Assembly (NCBI RefSeq): GCF_014202315.1
Contig: NZ_JACHGN010000035.1
Location: forward strand, 30,388-94,387
DNA length: 64,000 bases
Direction: 5' to 3'
DNA from: Thermocatellispora tengchongensis
GTDB taxonomy: Bacteria > Actinomycetota > Actinomycetes > Streptosporangiales > Streptosporangiaceae
Of this stretch, positions 24,127 to 32,303 are shown piece after piece (within the stretch, counting starts at the first letter, position 1; each line of letters begins with the position of its first letter). The notes under the pieces were generated by a model that saw only the letters and a list, made by a program, of their open reading frames with translations, was not told the DNA's origin and ran no database searches. A program made the translations under genes and the position numbers.

Positions 24127-24953
24127 TTCCCCTGATCCTGATCCTGGCCGGGCTCATCACCGCGGTGCTCGTGAAGCGCCCCGACGCCCGCGCCGCCACC
24201 ATGGGAGGGCTTCGAGCTGGCGCGGCCCAGGCCGACATCGAGTTCCGCCGGGGGTTCACGGCCGCGCGCACCCACTACGACCAGGCGCAGAAGTACCTCA
24301 CCCGTCCGACCGCGTCCGGTGACCCGCCGGGGCCCCGCAACCTCCGCTGGTGGGCGTCCGCCCTGGGCGCGGTGGTCGGCGGTACCACCGCGGCGGTCGC
24401 GGGCGGAACGTACGGGCTGCTCAAGGTCCTCGGTGGCGCCGTCCGGATCGGCAGGCAGGCCGCCGAGGGGGCGCGCCAGGCGTACCGCGACTACAAGGCC
24501 ATCCACGAGATCGAGGAAGCCGAGGTGATCGAGGAGATCGAGGACGCCGAGGACACCAAGCCTGCTCCGGAGCAGGCGGCCCCCGCCGAGGAGCCCAAGG
24601 ACCGGCCCGCCACCGACCTGACCAGGTACGACACCCCTCACGAAAGGACCACCGTGAACGCCGAATTCACCTCCTTCCCCCAGCTCCGGCACGACCACGA
24701 GACCGCCAACACCGACATGACCGAGGTCGCGGCGGCGATCGACGGCCAGGTGGCCGGCCTGCTCGCGAAGAACATGGGCCGCGGCGCACTCATCACGGCG
24801 CTGATGGCCGCGCAGGAGACCGCGACCCAGCTCGCCGCCCAGCACGCGCGCATCGCCGAACTCGCCGCCGCCCAGGGCACCGTGGCCGAGGCCCACGCGG
24901 CGGTCGGCGGCGTGGACAACGTCGCCGACAAGGGCGCGTACGCCGAGGGCTGA
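24123..24953 (+). CDS. membrane-associated protein of the transfer module
   Basis: 276 residues; GTG at 24123 overlaps the previous stop. A short N-terminal membrane anchor ('IPLILILAGLITAVLVK') is followed by a helical region, then a Gly/Ala-rich hydrophobic stretch (~80-110). Next is an acidic repeat (E-I-E-E-A-E-V-I-E-E-I-E-D-A-E-D). The C-terminal ~100 residues are Ala-rich and helical. An internal GTG at ~24654 with GAAAGGA upstream could give a separate C-terminal product of about 100 residues. Function unknown; placement just before the translocase suggests a transfer role. Confidence 0.6.
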   Translation: MIPLILILAGLITAVLVKRPDARAATMGGLRAGAAQADIEFRRGFTAARTHYDQAQKYLTRPTASGDPPGPRNLRWWASALGAVVGGTTAAVAGGTYGLLKVLGGAVRIGRQAAEGARQAYRDYKAIHEIEEAEVIEEIEDAEDTKPAPEQAAPAEEPKDRPATDLTRYDTPHERTTVNAEFTSFPQLRHDHETANTDMTEVAAAIDGQVAGLLAKNMGRGALITALMAAQETATQLAAQHARIAELAAAQGTVAEAHAAVGGVDNVADKGAYAEG

Positions 24954-24996
24954 GCCCAGCCGTACGGCAGCATCATCCACGCGAAAGGAGCCCTCG

Positions 24997-26901
24997 TTGT
25001 CCAAGGACCGCAAGCAGAAGCCGGCCGACGAGGTCGCCCGTACCGTGCGGCGGGTCGCTTTCCGCCAGCGGTACCGCACGACGATGGCAGCGCCTTTCGC
25101 GTGGCCGCCGATAGCGCTTTCGCTATCGGCGCTGTTCGACGCTCAGCAGCCCGCCGTGGGCATGGTGTGCGCTGCCGCCACCTGCGCGTACCCGGTGGTC
25201 CGCGCGGTGCGTGCCCGCCGGAACATCGGCGCGGCCGCGTTCGGCACAGGGTGGATGCTGACCGCTGCGGCGGCTGGCCCGTACGGGGCGGTCGCCGCGG
25301 CGGGCGTCGCTGGGTGGTTGTGGTTCTCGGCCTCGCATTGGCGGCGCCACCGTCGCCTGCCGCTGCCTGGCCGTTCGATCAAGCTCGACAACGAGCCGCC
25401 GGAGGTGGTCGTCGAGCAGGTGTCGGAGTTCGATCCCGAGGTGGCGCGGATCATCAAGCGGTTCAACGAGCGTCTGGCCGCCAAGGGCAAGGCTCTGGAG
25501 GGGATGACGCTGACCACTCCCCAGCGCATCGACGCCGGATACCGCGCGGAGATCCGGGCGGTACCGGGCGAGAAGGAGACCAAGGACATCATGCAGGCGG
25601 CCGGGAAGGTCGCTTCGGCCTTCCAGACCTCGACGCAACTCGCCGTGCTGGAGCCCGTGCCGTCTGGCGACAACTCCCGCGCCATGTTCACCCTCCTGCA
25701 AGATGACACGCTGGCGAAGGTGCGCCGGTTCGAGGACCTGCAGCCCCGCATCCAGGCCGATGGCCGGGCGCACATTGGCTACTTCTACGACCTGCAGCCC
25801 GCGCACTGGGCCTTCTTCACGAAGTCCGGCGGCATGCGGCACGGCATCATCGTCGGCGACTCTGAGGCGGGCAAATCGCGCAGCGTGGAGACGCTGATCA
25901 GCCTGGCCCACCTGTCCGACAAGATCGCGACAGTGCTGCTCGACCCGCAGGGCGGCTCCATGCCGGACTGGAACGGCAACACGCACCGCTGCGCCCTTGG
26001 CGAGGACGACTGCATGGGCGAGTTGGAGCTGTGGCACTGGGTGATGCGCCGCCGAGTCCACCACCTCGCACGGATCCCATGGGTGGACGAGGACGGCGAC
26101 GAGCGGTGCGGCAAGACGCACCTGGTGCCCGGTGACCCCGACGCCGGCGGCATGACCGGCGTCTTCTTCGCCCTGGAGGAGGCACCAGAGCTGCTGCAGC
26201 ACGACGTTCACGGCAAGAAGGCCGTGGGCCTGCTCGCATCCGGCGCGAAGACCTGGCGCAAGGGCGGCGGCGGCATTCTTCTCGTCGCCCAAGACCCGAA
26301 CATGACCGAGCTGGGCGGGTCCGTGACGCTGCGGGCGCAGCTCCGCAAGAATTCGTGCGCGCTGCGGACGCAGACGCCCGGCGCCGCTTACCAGATGGGC
26401 CTCCCGCACGACCCGTCGCTGCTCCCGGCGACCTTTCGGGACGGGTCGCTGACACAGGGCCTGGCATACCTGAACGGGATCGACCGGCGGGCCGCGCTGA
26501 TGCGGTGGCTGTACACCGAGAAGCCGAAGCACATCGCCCGCACCCCGGCGGCCGGCCGGATCGACGAGCTGACGATGAGCTGGATCGAGGAGTTCACCAG
26601 CGCGAAGAAGGCCGGGCGGGAGCCCGGGGCGGGGAAGCGTGCCGTCACCGAGGAGCCGCGTTCGACATCGGGCGACGTCAAGGCCGCGATCATCGGCGTT
26701 CTTGCCGAGGCGGAGGGCCTGGCGCTGGAGCTTGGCGAGCTGCTGCACGGCGTGCTCAAGCGACGGGTTGTGGCGCCGCCGAGCGAGATCAATGCCCAGC
26801 TCAAGCGGCTTGTGGCGGACGGGCGGGTGTGGCCGATCAGTAAGGACGGGGTTGAGGCGTTCGCCCTGCCCGAGGAAATCCTGGAGAGGCTGCAGGTCTG
26901 A
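24997..26901 (+). CDS. FtsK/SpoIIIE-type DNA translocase (TraB/TraSA-like)
   Basis: 634 residues, TTG start with GAAAGGAG seven bases upstream. Two or three membrane segments lie at ~35-110. The motor domain has Walker A 'GDSEAGKS' at ~287-294 and an acidic Walker B around 'FFALEEAPEL' (~391-399). The C-terminal ~70 residues form a winged helix ('INAQLKRLVADGRVWPIS') like the gamma domain of FtsK/TraB, which reads short repeated DNA sites. Such single-protein pumps move double-stranded DNA between hyphae in actinomycete conjugation. Its likely target array is at 21831-22400. It is coupled to the next gene. Confidence 0.9.
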   Translation: MSKDRKQKPADEVARTVRRVAFRQRYRTTMAAPFAWPPIALSLSALFDAQQPAVGMVCAAATCAYPVVRAVRARRNIGAAAFGTGWMLTAAAAGPYGAVAAAGVAGWLWFSASHWRRHRRLPLPGRSIKLDNEPPEVVVEQVSEFDPEVARIIKRFNERLAAKGKALEGMTLTTPQRIDAGYRAEIRAVPGEKETKDIMQAAGKVASAFQTSTQLAVLEPVPSGDNSRAMFTLLQDDTLAKVRRFEDLQPRIQADGRAHIGYFYDLQPAHWAFFTKSGGMRHGIIVGDSEAGKSRSVETLISLAHLSDKIATVLLDPQGGSMPDWNGNTHRCALGEDDCMGELELWHWVMRRRVHHLARIPWVDEDGDERCGKTHLVPGDPDAGGMTGVFFALEEAPELLQHDVHGKKAVGLLASGAKTWRKGGGGILLVAQDPNMTELGGSVTLRAQLRKNSCALRTQTPGAAYQMGLPHDPSLLPATFRDGSLTQGLAYLNGIDRRAALMRWLYTEKPKHIARTPAAGRIDELTMSWIEEFTSAKKAGREPGAGKRAVTEEPRSTSGDVKAAIIGVLAEAEGLALELGELLHGVLKRRVVAPPSEINAQLKRLVADGRVWPISKDGVEAFALPEEILERLQV

Positions 26902-27197
26902 TGCGGGCGGCGATCCGGATCGCGATGGTGTCAGCGTGGCTGGCGGTCGTCTGGGCGGCCGCACCGCTGGCACACGTGCGCAGCGAGGCTCAGGCAGTGG
27001 TGGTGCCGCTCATCGTCGTCTCGGTTGGCGCGGTGCTGGTGGCGCTGGAGCGGCTCGGAGCGGGCGTGATCGGCATCGTGCTGACGGTTACCGCGGTCTG
27101 GTTGCTGGCGGCCGCTACGTGGGGCGTGCTCGCCGGCACGGTGCTGCTGGTGTCGGGCATCGCGGTCCTGGTCGGCGGGTACACAGAGACCCCGTGA
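26901..27197 (+). CDS. small multi-span membrane protein
   Basis: 98 residues, ATG overlapping the tra stop (TGATG). Three or four hydrophobic spans cover nearly the whole length ('AVVVPLIVVSVGAVLVAL', 'GVIGIVLTVTAVWLLAAA', 'GTVLLVSGIAVLVGG'). Probably a spread-type protein working with the translocase; assignment by context only. Confidence 0.6.
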   Translation: MRAAIRIAMVSAWLAVVWAAAPLAHVRSEAQAVVVPLIVVSVGAVLVALERLGAGVIGIVLTVTAVWLLAAATWGVLAGTVLLVSGIAVLVGGYTETP

Positions 27198-27202
27198 AGT
27201 AC

Positions 27203-27242
27203 ATGACGCGTCAATGCGCAATAATTGCGTCAAATGCGTCAT
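27203..27242. repeat. GCGTCA repeat cluster before the excisionase gene
   Basis: ATGACGC at 27203 and GCGTCAT ending at 27242 form outer inverted arms. GCGTCA is repeated directly at 27208, 27227 and 27236, and GCAATAATTGC forms an inner palindrome. The density suggests a binding region for the excisionase, a repressor or a replication protein, 55 bp before the xis start. Confidence 0.55.
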
Positions 27243-27296
27243 GCTGACAAGTGATGGCAAGGGTTGCGCAAGGCGGCCGGGATCGAAGGGGGATCG

Positions 27297-27485
27297 GTGG
27301 CGGAGAAGCATCTGACTCCAGAGGACCTTGCGGAGCGCTTAGGCGTGCCCAAGGCCACCGTCTACGCCTGGAACTCTCGCGGCGGAGGCCCCCGTTTCAT
27401 GCGCTTCGGCAAGCATGTTCGGTACAAGATCGCCGATGTGGAAGCGTGGGAGAATCGGCAGTACGCAGAGCCCACGGCGAGCTGA
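27297..27485 (+). CDS. xis: excisionase / helix-turn-helix DNA-binding protein
   Basis: 62 residues from GTG 27297, which follows AAGGGGG. The product is one MerR/Xis-type winged helix: 'LTPEDLAERLGVPKATVYAW' then the wing 'GPRFMRFGKHVRYKIADVEAW'. This is the standard excisionase of actinomycete integrative elements, where it bends attachment DNA for the integrase. Normally an integrase gene follows; here a terminator and glnA follow instead, so the partner must be elsewhere or lost. An in-frame ATG at 27264 is possible but has no ribosome site. Confidence 0.82.
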   Translation: MAEKHLTPEDLAERLGVPKATVYAWNSRGGGPRFMRFGKHVRYKIADVEAWENRQYAEPTAS

Positions 27486-27524
27486 CGATAGCGAGACTGC
27501 TATCGGCGGCTCCACCAGCACGGA

Positions 27525-27558
27525 AACGGCCCGGCATCGTGATCGATGCCGGGCCGTT
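27525..27558. terminator. terminator at the right end of the mobile element
   Basis: AACGGCCCGGCATCG and CGATGCCGGGCCGTT form a perfect 15-bp stem with a TGAT loop, followed by CTGTTCC. It closes the transfer operon and, being symmetrical, may also stop transcripts from glnA. Confidence 0.85.
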
Positions 27559-27583
27559 CTGTTCCGGTTCTGTTCCGCCTGAC

Positions 27584-27622
27584 GTTGCTTAGCAACGACA
27601 AACAACGACAACTAACCACAAC
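27584..27622. other. possible attachment/recombinase-binding region
   Basis: GTTGCTTAGCAAC is an inverted repeat with a TTA centre. It is followed by direct repeats AACGACA at 27594 and 27604 and a related AACCACAACG. This AT-richer patch sits between the element terminator and glnA, where the element/chromosome joint should lie. No tRNA gene is visible here. Confidence 0.35.
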
Positions 27623-27680
27623 GTTTTACCAGCTCAGCGCCCACTTCCAGGAAGATCGCCAAGGCCGGAAAACCCCGCTG

Positions 27681-29105
27681 TCACACGTCGTAGTACAGCT
27701 CGAACTCGTGCGGGTGCGGGCGCAGGCGGATCGGGTCGACCTCGTTCTCGCGCTTGTAGGAGATCCAGGTCTCGATCAGGTCCGGCGTGAACACGCCGCC
27801 CTCGAGCAGGTAGTCGTGGTCGCTCTCCAGGGCGTTGAGCACCTCGGGGAGGGAGCCCGGCACCTGCGGGACCTGGCGGGCCTCCTCCGGCGGGAGCTCG
27901 TAGAGGTCCTTGTCCACCGGCTCCGGCGGCTCGATCTTGTTGCGGATGCCGTCGATGCCGGCCATCAGCATGGCGGCGAAGGCGAAGTACGGGTTGCACG
28001 ACGGGTCGGGCACCCGGAACTCGATCCGCTTGGCCTTCGGGTTGGAGCCCGTGATCGGGATGCGGACGCAGGCGGAGCGGTTGCGCTGGCTGTAGACCAG
28101 GTTGACCGGGGCCTCGTAGCCCGGCACCAGGCGGTGGTAGGAGTTCACCGTCGGGTTGGTGAAGGCCAGCAGCGACGCGGCGTGCTTGAGCAGGCCGCCG
28201 ATGTAGTAGCGGGCGGTGTCGGACAGGCCCGCGTAGCCGACCTCGTCGTAGAAGAGCGGCTCGCCGTCCTTCCACAGCGACTGGTGGCAGTGCATGCCCG
28301 AGCCGTTGTCACCGAAGATCGGCTTGGGCATGAAGGTGACCGTGTGGCCGGCCTGGAGCGCCGTGCTCTTGATGATGTACTTGTACAGCATCAGGTTGTC
28401 GGCGGTCTTCAGCAGCGTGCCGAACCTGAAGTCGATCTCGGCCTGGCCGGCGGTGCCCACCTCGTGGTGCTGCATCTCGACGTCGATGCCCGCGGCGATG
28501 AGGTTGCGCACCATCTCCGAGCGGAGGTCGGTGAAGTGGTCCATCGGCGGCACCGGGAAGTAGCCGCCCTTGTAGCGCGGCTTGTAGCCGAGGTTGCCGC
28601 CCTCGGTCGCCTTGCCGGTGTTCCAGGCGCCCTCGATCGAGTCGATGTAGTAGTAGCCGGCGTTCTGCTTGGTCTCGAAGCGGACGTCGTCGAAGATGTA
28701 GAACTCCGCCTCGGGACCGAAGTAGGCCGTGTCGGCGATGCCGGTGCCCTTGAGGTACTCCTCCGCCTTGCGCGCGACGTTACGGGGGTCGCGGCTGTAC
28801 GCCTCGCCGGTGAGCGGGTCGTGCACGAAGAAGTTGATGTTCAGCGTCTTGTGCTGGCGGAACGGGTCCAGCACGGCGCTGGAGGGGTCGGGCAGCAGCA
28901 GCATGTCCGACTCGTGGATGGCCTGGAAACCGCGGATCGACGATCCGTCGAACATCAGGCCGTCGGTGAACACACTGGACCCGAAGTTCTCGGCGGGGAA
29001 CGTGAAGTGGTGCGTCGTCCCCGGCAGGTCGGTGAACCTGACATCGACGAACTGCACTCCCTCGTCCCTGATGAACTTCAGGACGTCGTCGGCGGAGTTG
29101 AACAC
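27681..29105 (-). CDS. glnA: glutamine synthetase type I
   Basis: 474 residues from GTG 29105, which has GGGAGG seven bases upstream; this start gives the usual family length and N-terminus '[11 protein letters not shown]'. It makes glutamine from glutamate, ammonia and ATP. Landmarks are 'FTDLPG', '[10 protein letters not shown]', the metal site '[10 protein letters not shown]', '[10 protein letters not shown]', 'NRSACVRIP', and '[10 protein letters not shown]', whose Tyr is the adenylylation site. The promoter region carries a clear double GlnR box at 29159-29196. It borders the mobile element directly, with its 3' end ~60 bp from the putative joint. Confidence 0.97.
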   Translation of the reverse strand: MFNSADDVLKFIRDEGVQFVDVRFTDLPGTTHHFTFPAENFGSSVFTDGLMFDGSSIRGFQAIHESDMLLLPDPSSAVLDPFRQHKTLNINFFVHDPLTGEAYSRDPRNVARKAEEYLKGTGIADTAYFGPEAEFYIFDDVRFETKQNAGYYYIDSIEGAWNTGKATEGGNLGYKPRYKGGYFPVPPMDHFTDLRSEMVRNLIAAGIDVEMQHHEVGTAGQAEIDFRFGTLLKTADNLMLYKYIIKSTALQAGHTVTFMPKPIFGDNGSGMHCHQSLWKDGEPLFYDEVGYAGLSDTARYYIGGLLKHAASLLAFTNPTVNSYHRLVPGYEAPVNLVYSQRNRSACVRIPITGSNPKAKRIEFRVPDPSCNPYFAFAAMLMAGIDGIRNKIEPPEPVDKDLYELPPEEARQVPQVPGSLPEVLNALESDHDYLLEGGVFTPDLIETWISYKRENEVDPIRLRPHPHEFELYYDV

Positions 29106-29158
29106 TCTCGAACCTCCCAGGGGCACGGGCTTGCGACTTTCGACGGTAGGGCTGGGCC

Positions 29159-29196
29159 GTTTCCGTGCCGTGTCCCGTTTGTTTCGCCCACGTTAA
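29159..29196 (-). promoter_or_regulatory. GlnR box of glnA
   Basis: Read on the minus strand: TTAAC-n6-GAAAC-n6-GACAC-n6-GAAAC. These are four half-sites at 11-base steps, the known double GlnR target (gTnAc-n6-GaAAc) of actinomycete nitrogen genes. A TACCGT hexamer at 29143-29148 could be the -10 box. It predicts GlnR control of glnA by nitrogen supply. Confidence 0.85.
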
Positions 29197-29206
29197 GTGG
29201 ACGGAC

Positions 29207-29461
29207 TCATGTCGGATTGATCTTGATGCAGCCGTCGTCCACTTTCCGGTGGCGATCGTACGGGTCCACGGCCGCGCCGGTGGACTTGGCGGCCACCTCG
29301 TCGGGCGGCGAGTCGCCGTAGACGGGATGCACGAAACCGTCGTTCACGTCACACCGCGCGGGACCCGGCCCGCCCGCGTTCCGGCTTCGAAGCCAATACT
29401 CCACCCTTCCCCCCTCGCGGAACGCCAGCAACTCGCCCTTGTGGTGCGCGATCAACCGCAT
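29207..29461 (-). CDS. hypothetical 84-residue protein
   Basis: ATG at 29461 lies inside the last codons of the upstream membrane-protein gene, an overlap of ten bases. The product begins 'MRLIAHHKGELLAF' and has a compact charged middle. Near its end is a Cys pair separated by 48 residues (R-C-D and G-C-I). No known family. Third-position GC is high and the overlap supports translation; it ends 10 bp from the GlnR box of glnA. Confidence 0.5.
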   Translation of the reverse strand: MRLIAHHKGELLAFREGGRVEYWLRSRNAGGPGPARCDVNDGFVHPVYGDSPPDEVAAKSTGAAVDPYDRHRKVDDGCIKINPT

Positions 29462-30210
29462 CGTGGTCCGCGGTTGCCCGGCCGGCGGATGGCGTACACG
29501 AACAGGTAGTAGACGTGAACCCGCAGTTCCGGCCGCCCGTCGCGGCGGCCCGCCGACACCGTCATGTCGCCGTCCACCTTGATCACATCGGACGCGAGCT
29601 CGGCGGTGCCGGGCGCGAAACCGGTGACCCACCAGCGGGAGTTCCACCCCTTCTTCCGGTCCAGGCGTTCCAGGAAACCCCGGCGCTGCTCGGAGGAGAG
29701 CAGCGCGATGAACGGCCGGGGCCGCTCCCCGGCGAGGGTCGGCCGGTCCAGGTGGGACGCCGCCAGCAGCGCGCGGGCGTGCCGCAGCGCCGCCCCGACC
29801 TCCTTGGCGCTCAGCCCGGCCATCGCCCTGGCCGGGGGGAGGACCAGCCCGCCCTCGCCGTCGGCGAAGCCGGCCGCGGGCGAGCCCGCGAACGGGTCGG
29901 GCGCGGCCACCACCCTGGGAGCCCTCGTGGCGACGGGACGCGTCTCCTCGGGGACCGGGCCGGACGAGGAGGGCGCGGGCAGCAGGTCGGGACGCAGGGT
30001 GACGGCCGCGCCGGCGGCGGCCACGGCCGCGACCGCCAGCCAGGCGGCGAGCGTGACGCGGCGGCGCGCGCCGTGGCTCCTGTCGTGCCTCCTGCGCCTT
30101 CTGTCGAGCCGCCTGCCCGCCCGGCGCATCCTGGCCGCCTGCTCGGCGTCGATCTGCCGCATGAGCGCGGTGAAGCGCGCGTCCAGGTCGTCGTGGTCGG
30201 GGGTGGGCAT
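29452..30210 (-). CDS. single-span membrane protein, unknown function
   Basis: 252 residues from ATG 30210 (CGGAG six bases upstream). A cytoplasmic N-terminus contains a long Arg-rich stretch, followed by one membrane segment ('VTLAAWLAVAAVAAAGAAV', ~55-75). A Pro-rich linker and an exported domain of ~150 residues follow, with 'GFAPGTAELASDVIKVDGDM'. The layout (basic cytosolic part, one span, extracytoplasmic domain) resembles anti-sigma or sensor proteins, but no zinc or anti-sigma motif is present. It is coupled to the small gene downstream. Confidence 0.6.
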   Translation of the reverse strand: MPTPDHDDLDARFTALMRQIDAEQAARMRRAGRRLDRRRRRHDRSHGARRRVTLAAWLAVAAVAAAGAAVTLRPDLLPAPSSSGPVPEETRPVATRAPRVVAAPDPFAGSPAAGFADGEGGLVLPPARAMAGLSAKEVGAALRHARALLAASHLDRPTLAGERPRPFIALLSSEQRRGFLERLDRKKGWNSRWWVTGFAPGTAELASDVIKVDGDMTVSAGRRDGRPELRVHVYYLFVYAIRRPGNRGPRCG

Positions 30211-30335
30211 CCGGTTCTCCGAGGGGGGGTGACCTGCGGGGCGGGCCCATGATCGCAGGCCGGGCCGACGGTTCACGGGCGATTCAACGGCAACTCGGGT
30301 TCGGGACCGGCCCCTGCGCCGGATACCGTGGTCGC

Positions 30336-30797
30336 ATGGACAGCAGGCAGCCGCGGTGGACTCAGACCTGGCTGGGCGGTGTGCGCGCCGGAGGGGCCGA
30401 CCTCGGCTACCCGGGCGAACGGCTCGGCCTGCCCGAGCGGGGGAGCGGCGCGGTCGCGGGGTGGGGGCGCAGGATCGGCGCCATCGTCATCGACTGGCTC
30501 ATCTGCACCTGGGCCATCGCCCAGGGCCTGCTCGGCTTCTCCACCGCCGACGCCGGCTGGGTCAGCCTGGGCATCCTGGCGCTGGAGTACGTCCTGCTGG
30601 TCGGCACCATCGGCATGACCTTCGGCATGCGCCTGATGAACTTCAGGATCGCCTCGCTCGACGGCGGCCGGCCGAACCTGGTGCAGGTGCTCGTGCGCAC
30701 CTTCCTGCTGATCCTCGCGGTGCCGGCGCTCATCTTCGACCGCGACCAGCGCGGCCTGCACGACCGCGCCGCCGGCACCGTCGCCGTACGCCTCTGA
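30336..30797 (+). CDS. RDD-family membrane protein
   Basis: 153 residues from ATG 30336. The RDD domain is visible: 'AGWGRRIGAIVIDWLI' (R..D), a middle span 'LGILALEYVLLVGTIGMTFG', and 'VRTFLLILAVPALIFDRDQRGLHDRAAGT' near the end, which must sit at the cytoplasmic face. RDD proteins have roles in ion exchange or are uncharacterised. In actinomycetes one is commonly next to glnA and the DUF4191/lipA genes, but here a sugar-uptake cassette lies between them. Confidence 0.85.
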   Translation: MDSRQPRWTQTWLGGVRAGGADLGYPGERLGLPERGSGAVAGWGRRIGAIVIDWLICTWAIAQGLLGFSTADAGWVSLGILALEYVLLVGTIGMTFGMRLMNFRIASLDGGRPNLVQVLVRTFLLILAVPALIFDRDQRGLHDRAAGTVAVRL

Positions 30798-30905
30798 CCT
30801 CCGTTCCGCGCGCGGCTCGGGCGTACGCCGCCGACGCCGGCGGCCGGAGCAGGGGCGGGGTTGCCCGGAACGTGCCCTTCCTGCCATCCTTGGCATCCAA
30901 CTTGG

Positions 30906-30934
30906 TTGACACGTGTAGACAACACGGGTAGATC
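30906..30934 (+). promoter_or_regulatory. candidate LacI-controlled promoter of the ABC cassette
   Basis: TTGACA at 30906-30911 as -35 and GTAGAT at 30928-30933 as -10 are 16 bases apart. The palindrome ACACGTGT (30909-30916) overlaps the -35, within TTG-N11-CAA. This is a plausible site for the LacI-type regulator encoded at 34970-36001. The remaining 30798-30980 gap shows nothing else. Confidence 0.5.
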
Positions 30935-30980
30935 GCCCCTGACCTGCGCCGGGGCCGGGACTCGGTGCAGAGGAGAACGC

Positions 30981-32303
30981 ATGAGGAAACACCGCCGCCG
31001 CACCGCGCTCACGGCAGCCGCGCTGCTCGCCGGAGTCGTCACCGCCCTGTCCGCCTGCGGGTCCTCCGGCGGCTCCGCCCCCGGTACGCCCGGCGCCTCC
31101 GGGCCCGCCACCGGCACGCTGCGCTTCGTCGGCCCCGAGGAGCCCAAGACCTTCGAGCCCGTCATCGCCGGATTCGAGGCCGAGAACCCCGGGATTCAGG
31201 TCGAGTACACCCAGGTGCCCTTCGACCAGCTCAACAACGTCCTGCAGCAGCGACTGGCGGCCAAGGACTCCTCCATCGACGTCTACACCGTGGACCAGCC
31301 CCGCCTGTCGGCGCTCGCCGCCCGCGGCTTCCTGGTGGACCTCAGCGACCTGCGCGAGAAGGTGCGCCAGGCCGTCGTCCCCGGCCAGTACGAGGTCAAC
31401 GTCTTCCGGGACAAGATGTGGGCGGTGCCGATCTGGACCTCCGACCAGTTCCTGTTCTACAACGCCGCCCTGCTGAAGAAGGCCGGAGTCACCCCGCCCT
31501 CCCGCGACCCCGCGCAGCGCTGGACCTGGGAGCAGGTCGCCGAGGCGGGCAAGAAGGCCCAGGAGAAGGCCGGCGCCCAGTGGGCGGTCATCCCCGAGCA
31601 GATCGAGCAGTTCTACCAGCTCCAGAGTCTGGCCGAGTCGGCCGGCGGCGGCCCGGGCATCACCGGCCCCGACATGCTCACCCCGGCCATCACCACCGAC
31701 GGCTGGATCAAGGCCATGACCTGGTACCACGACCTGTTCGCGAACAAGCTCGCCCCCCGAGGGGTCGGCTCCTTCCAGACCTCGCCGCTGTTCAGCGAGG
31801 GCAAGGTCGCCTTCTTCGTCGGCGGGCCCTGGGACGTCGGCGTGTTCGGCGCGGTCAAGGACCTCGACTGGGGGATCGCGCCCCACCCGTACTTCGCGGG
31901 CGGCAAGCAGGTGACCCCCACCGGCTCGTGGTCCTGGGGCATCAACCCCGCGTCCACCCAGCAGGCGATGGCCCGCAAGTTCCTCGAATACGCCTCACTC
32001 GACCCCGAGGGCAACCTGCTGACCACCAAGAACACCACGATCATCCCGTCCAACAAGGCCGCCTTCGACACCTACCTGCCCACGCTGGACGCGCTCGCCG
32101 GCGACAAGAGCAAGGGCGTCGGCGAGATCCTGACCTACGACGCCGGCAACACCGCCGTCGCGCGGCCCACCTCCGTCGGCTACATCCAGTTCGAGGAGAT
32201 CATGACCAAGGCGTTCGCGGACATCCGCAACGGCGCCGACCCCCGGGCCCGGCTGGAGAAGGCCACCGGGGAGATCAAGACCGCCTGGGCCCAGCTTCGG
32301 TGA
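30981..32303 (+). CDS. ABC transporter substrate-binding lipoprotein (sugar type)
   Basis: 440 residues; ATG 30981 with GAGGAG five bases before. A lipoprotein signal ends in the lipobox L-S-A-C (Cys ~26), so the mature protein is membrane-anchored outside the cell. The fold is the CUT1 family: 'LRFVGPEEPKTFEPVIAGFE', 'AVPIWTSDQFLFYNAALLKKAG', 'FFVGGPWDVGVFG' and 'SWSWGINPAS'. It captures the substrate for the two permeases that follow with overlapping starts. A nucleoside hydrolase in the same group suggests a nucleoside or ribosyl compound rather than a plain oligosaccharide. Confidence 0.9.
   Translation: MRKHRRRTALTAAALLAGVVTALSACGSSGGSAPGTPGASGPATGTLRFVGPEEPKTFEPVIAGFEAENPGIQVEYTQVPFDQLNNVLQQRLAAKDSSIDVYTVDQPRLSALAARGFLVDLSDLREKVRQAVVPGQYEVNVFRDKMWAVPIWTSDQFLFYNAALLKKAGVTPPSRDPAQRWTWEQVAEAGKKAQEKAGAQWAVIPEQIEQFYQLQSLAESAGGGPGITGPDMLTPAITTDGWIKAMTWYHDLFANKLAPRGVGSFQTSPLFSEGKVAFFVGGPWDVGVFGAVKDLDWGIAPHPYFAGGKQVTPTGSWSWGINPASTQQAMARKFLEYASLDPEGNLLTTKNTTIIPSNKAAFDTYLPTLDALAGDKSKGVGEILTYDAGNTAVARPTSVGYIQFEEIMTKAFADIRNGADPRARLEKATGEIKTAWAQLR

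Noticed and set aside
24997..26901. Reading the FtsK/TraB-like protein as the chromosomal FtsK of cell division.
   Set aside because: It is shorter, lacks the FtsK linker and usual membrane domain, and lies among integrative-element genes next to an excisionase.
27559..27680. A tRNA gene as the integration target of the mobile element.
   Set aside because: No sequence folding into a tRNA or carrying a T-loop pattern was found between the excisionase terminator and glnA.
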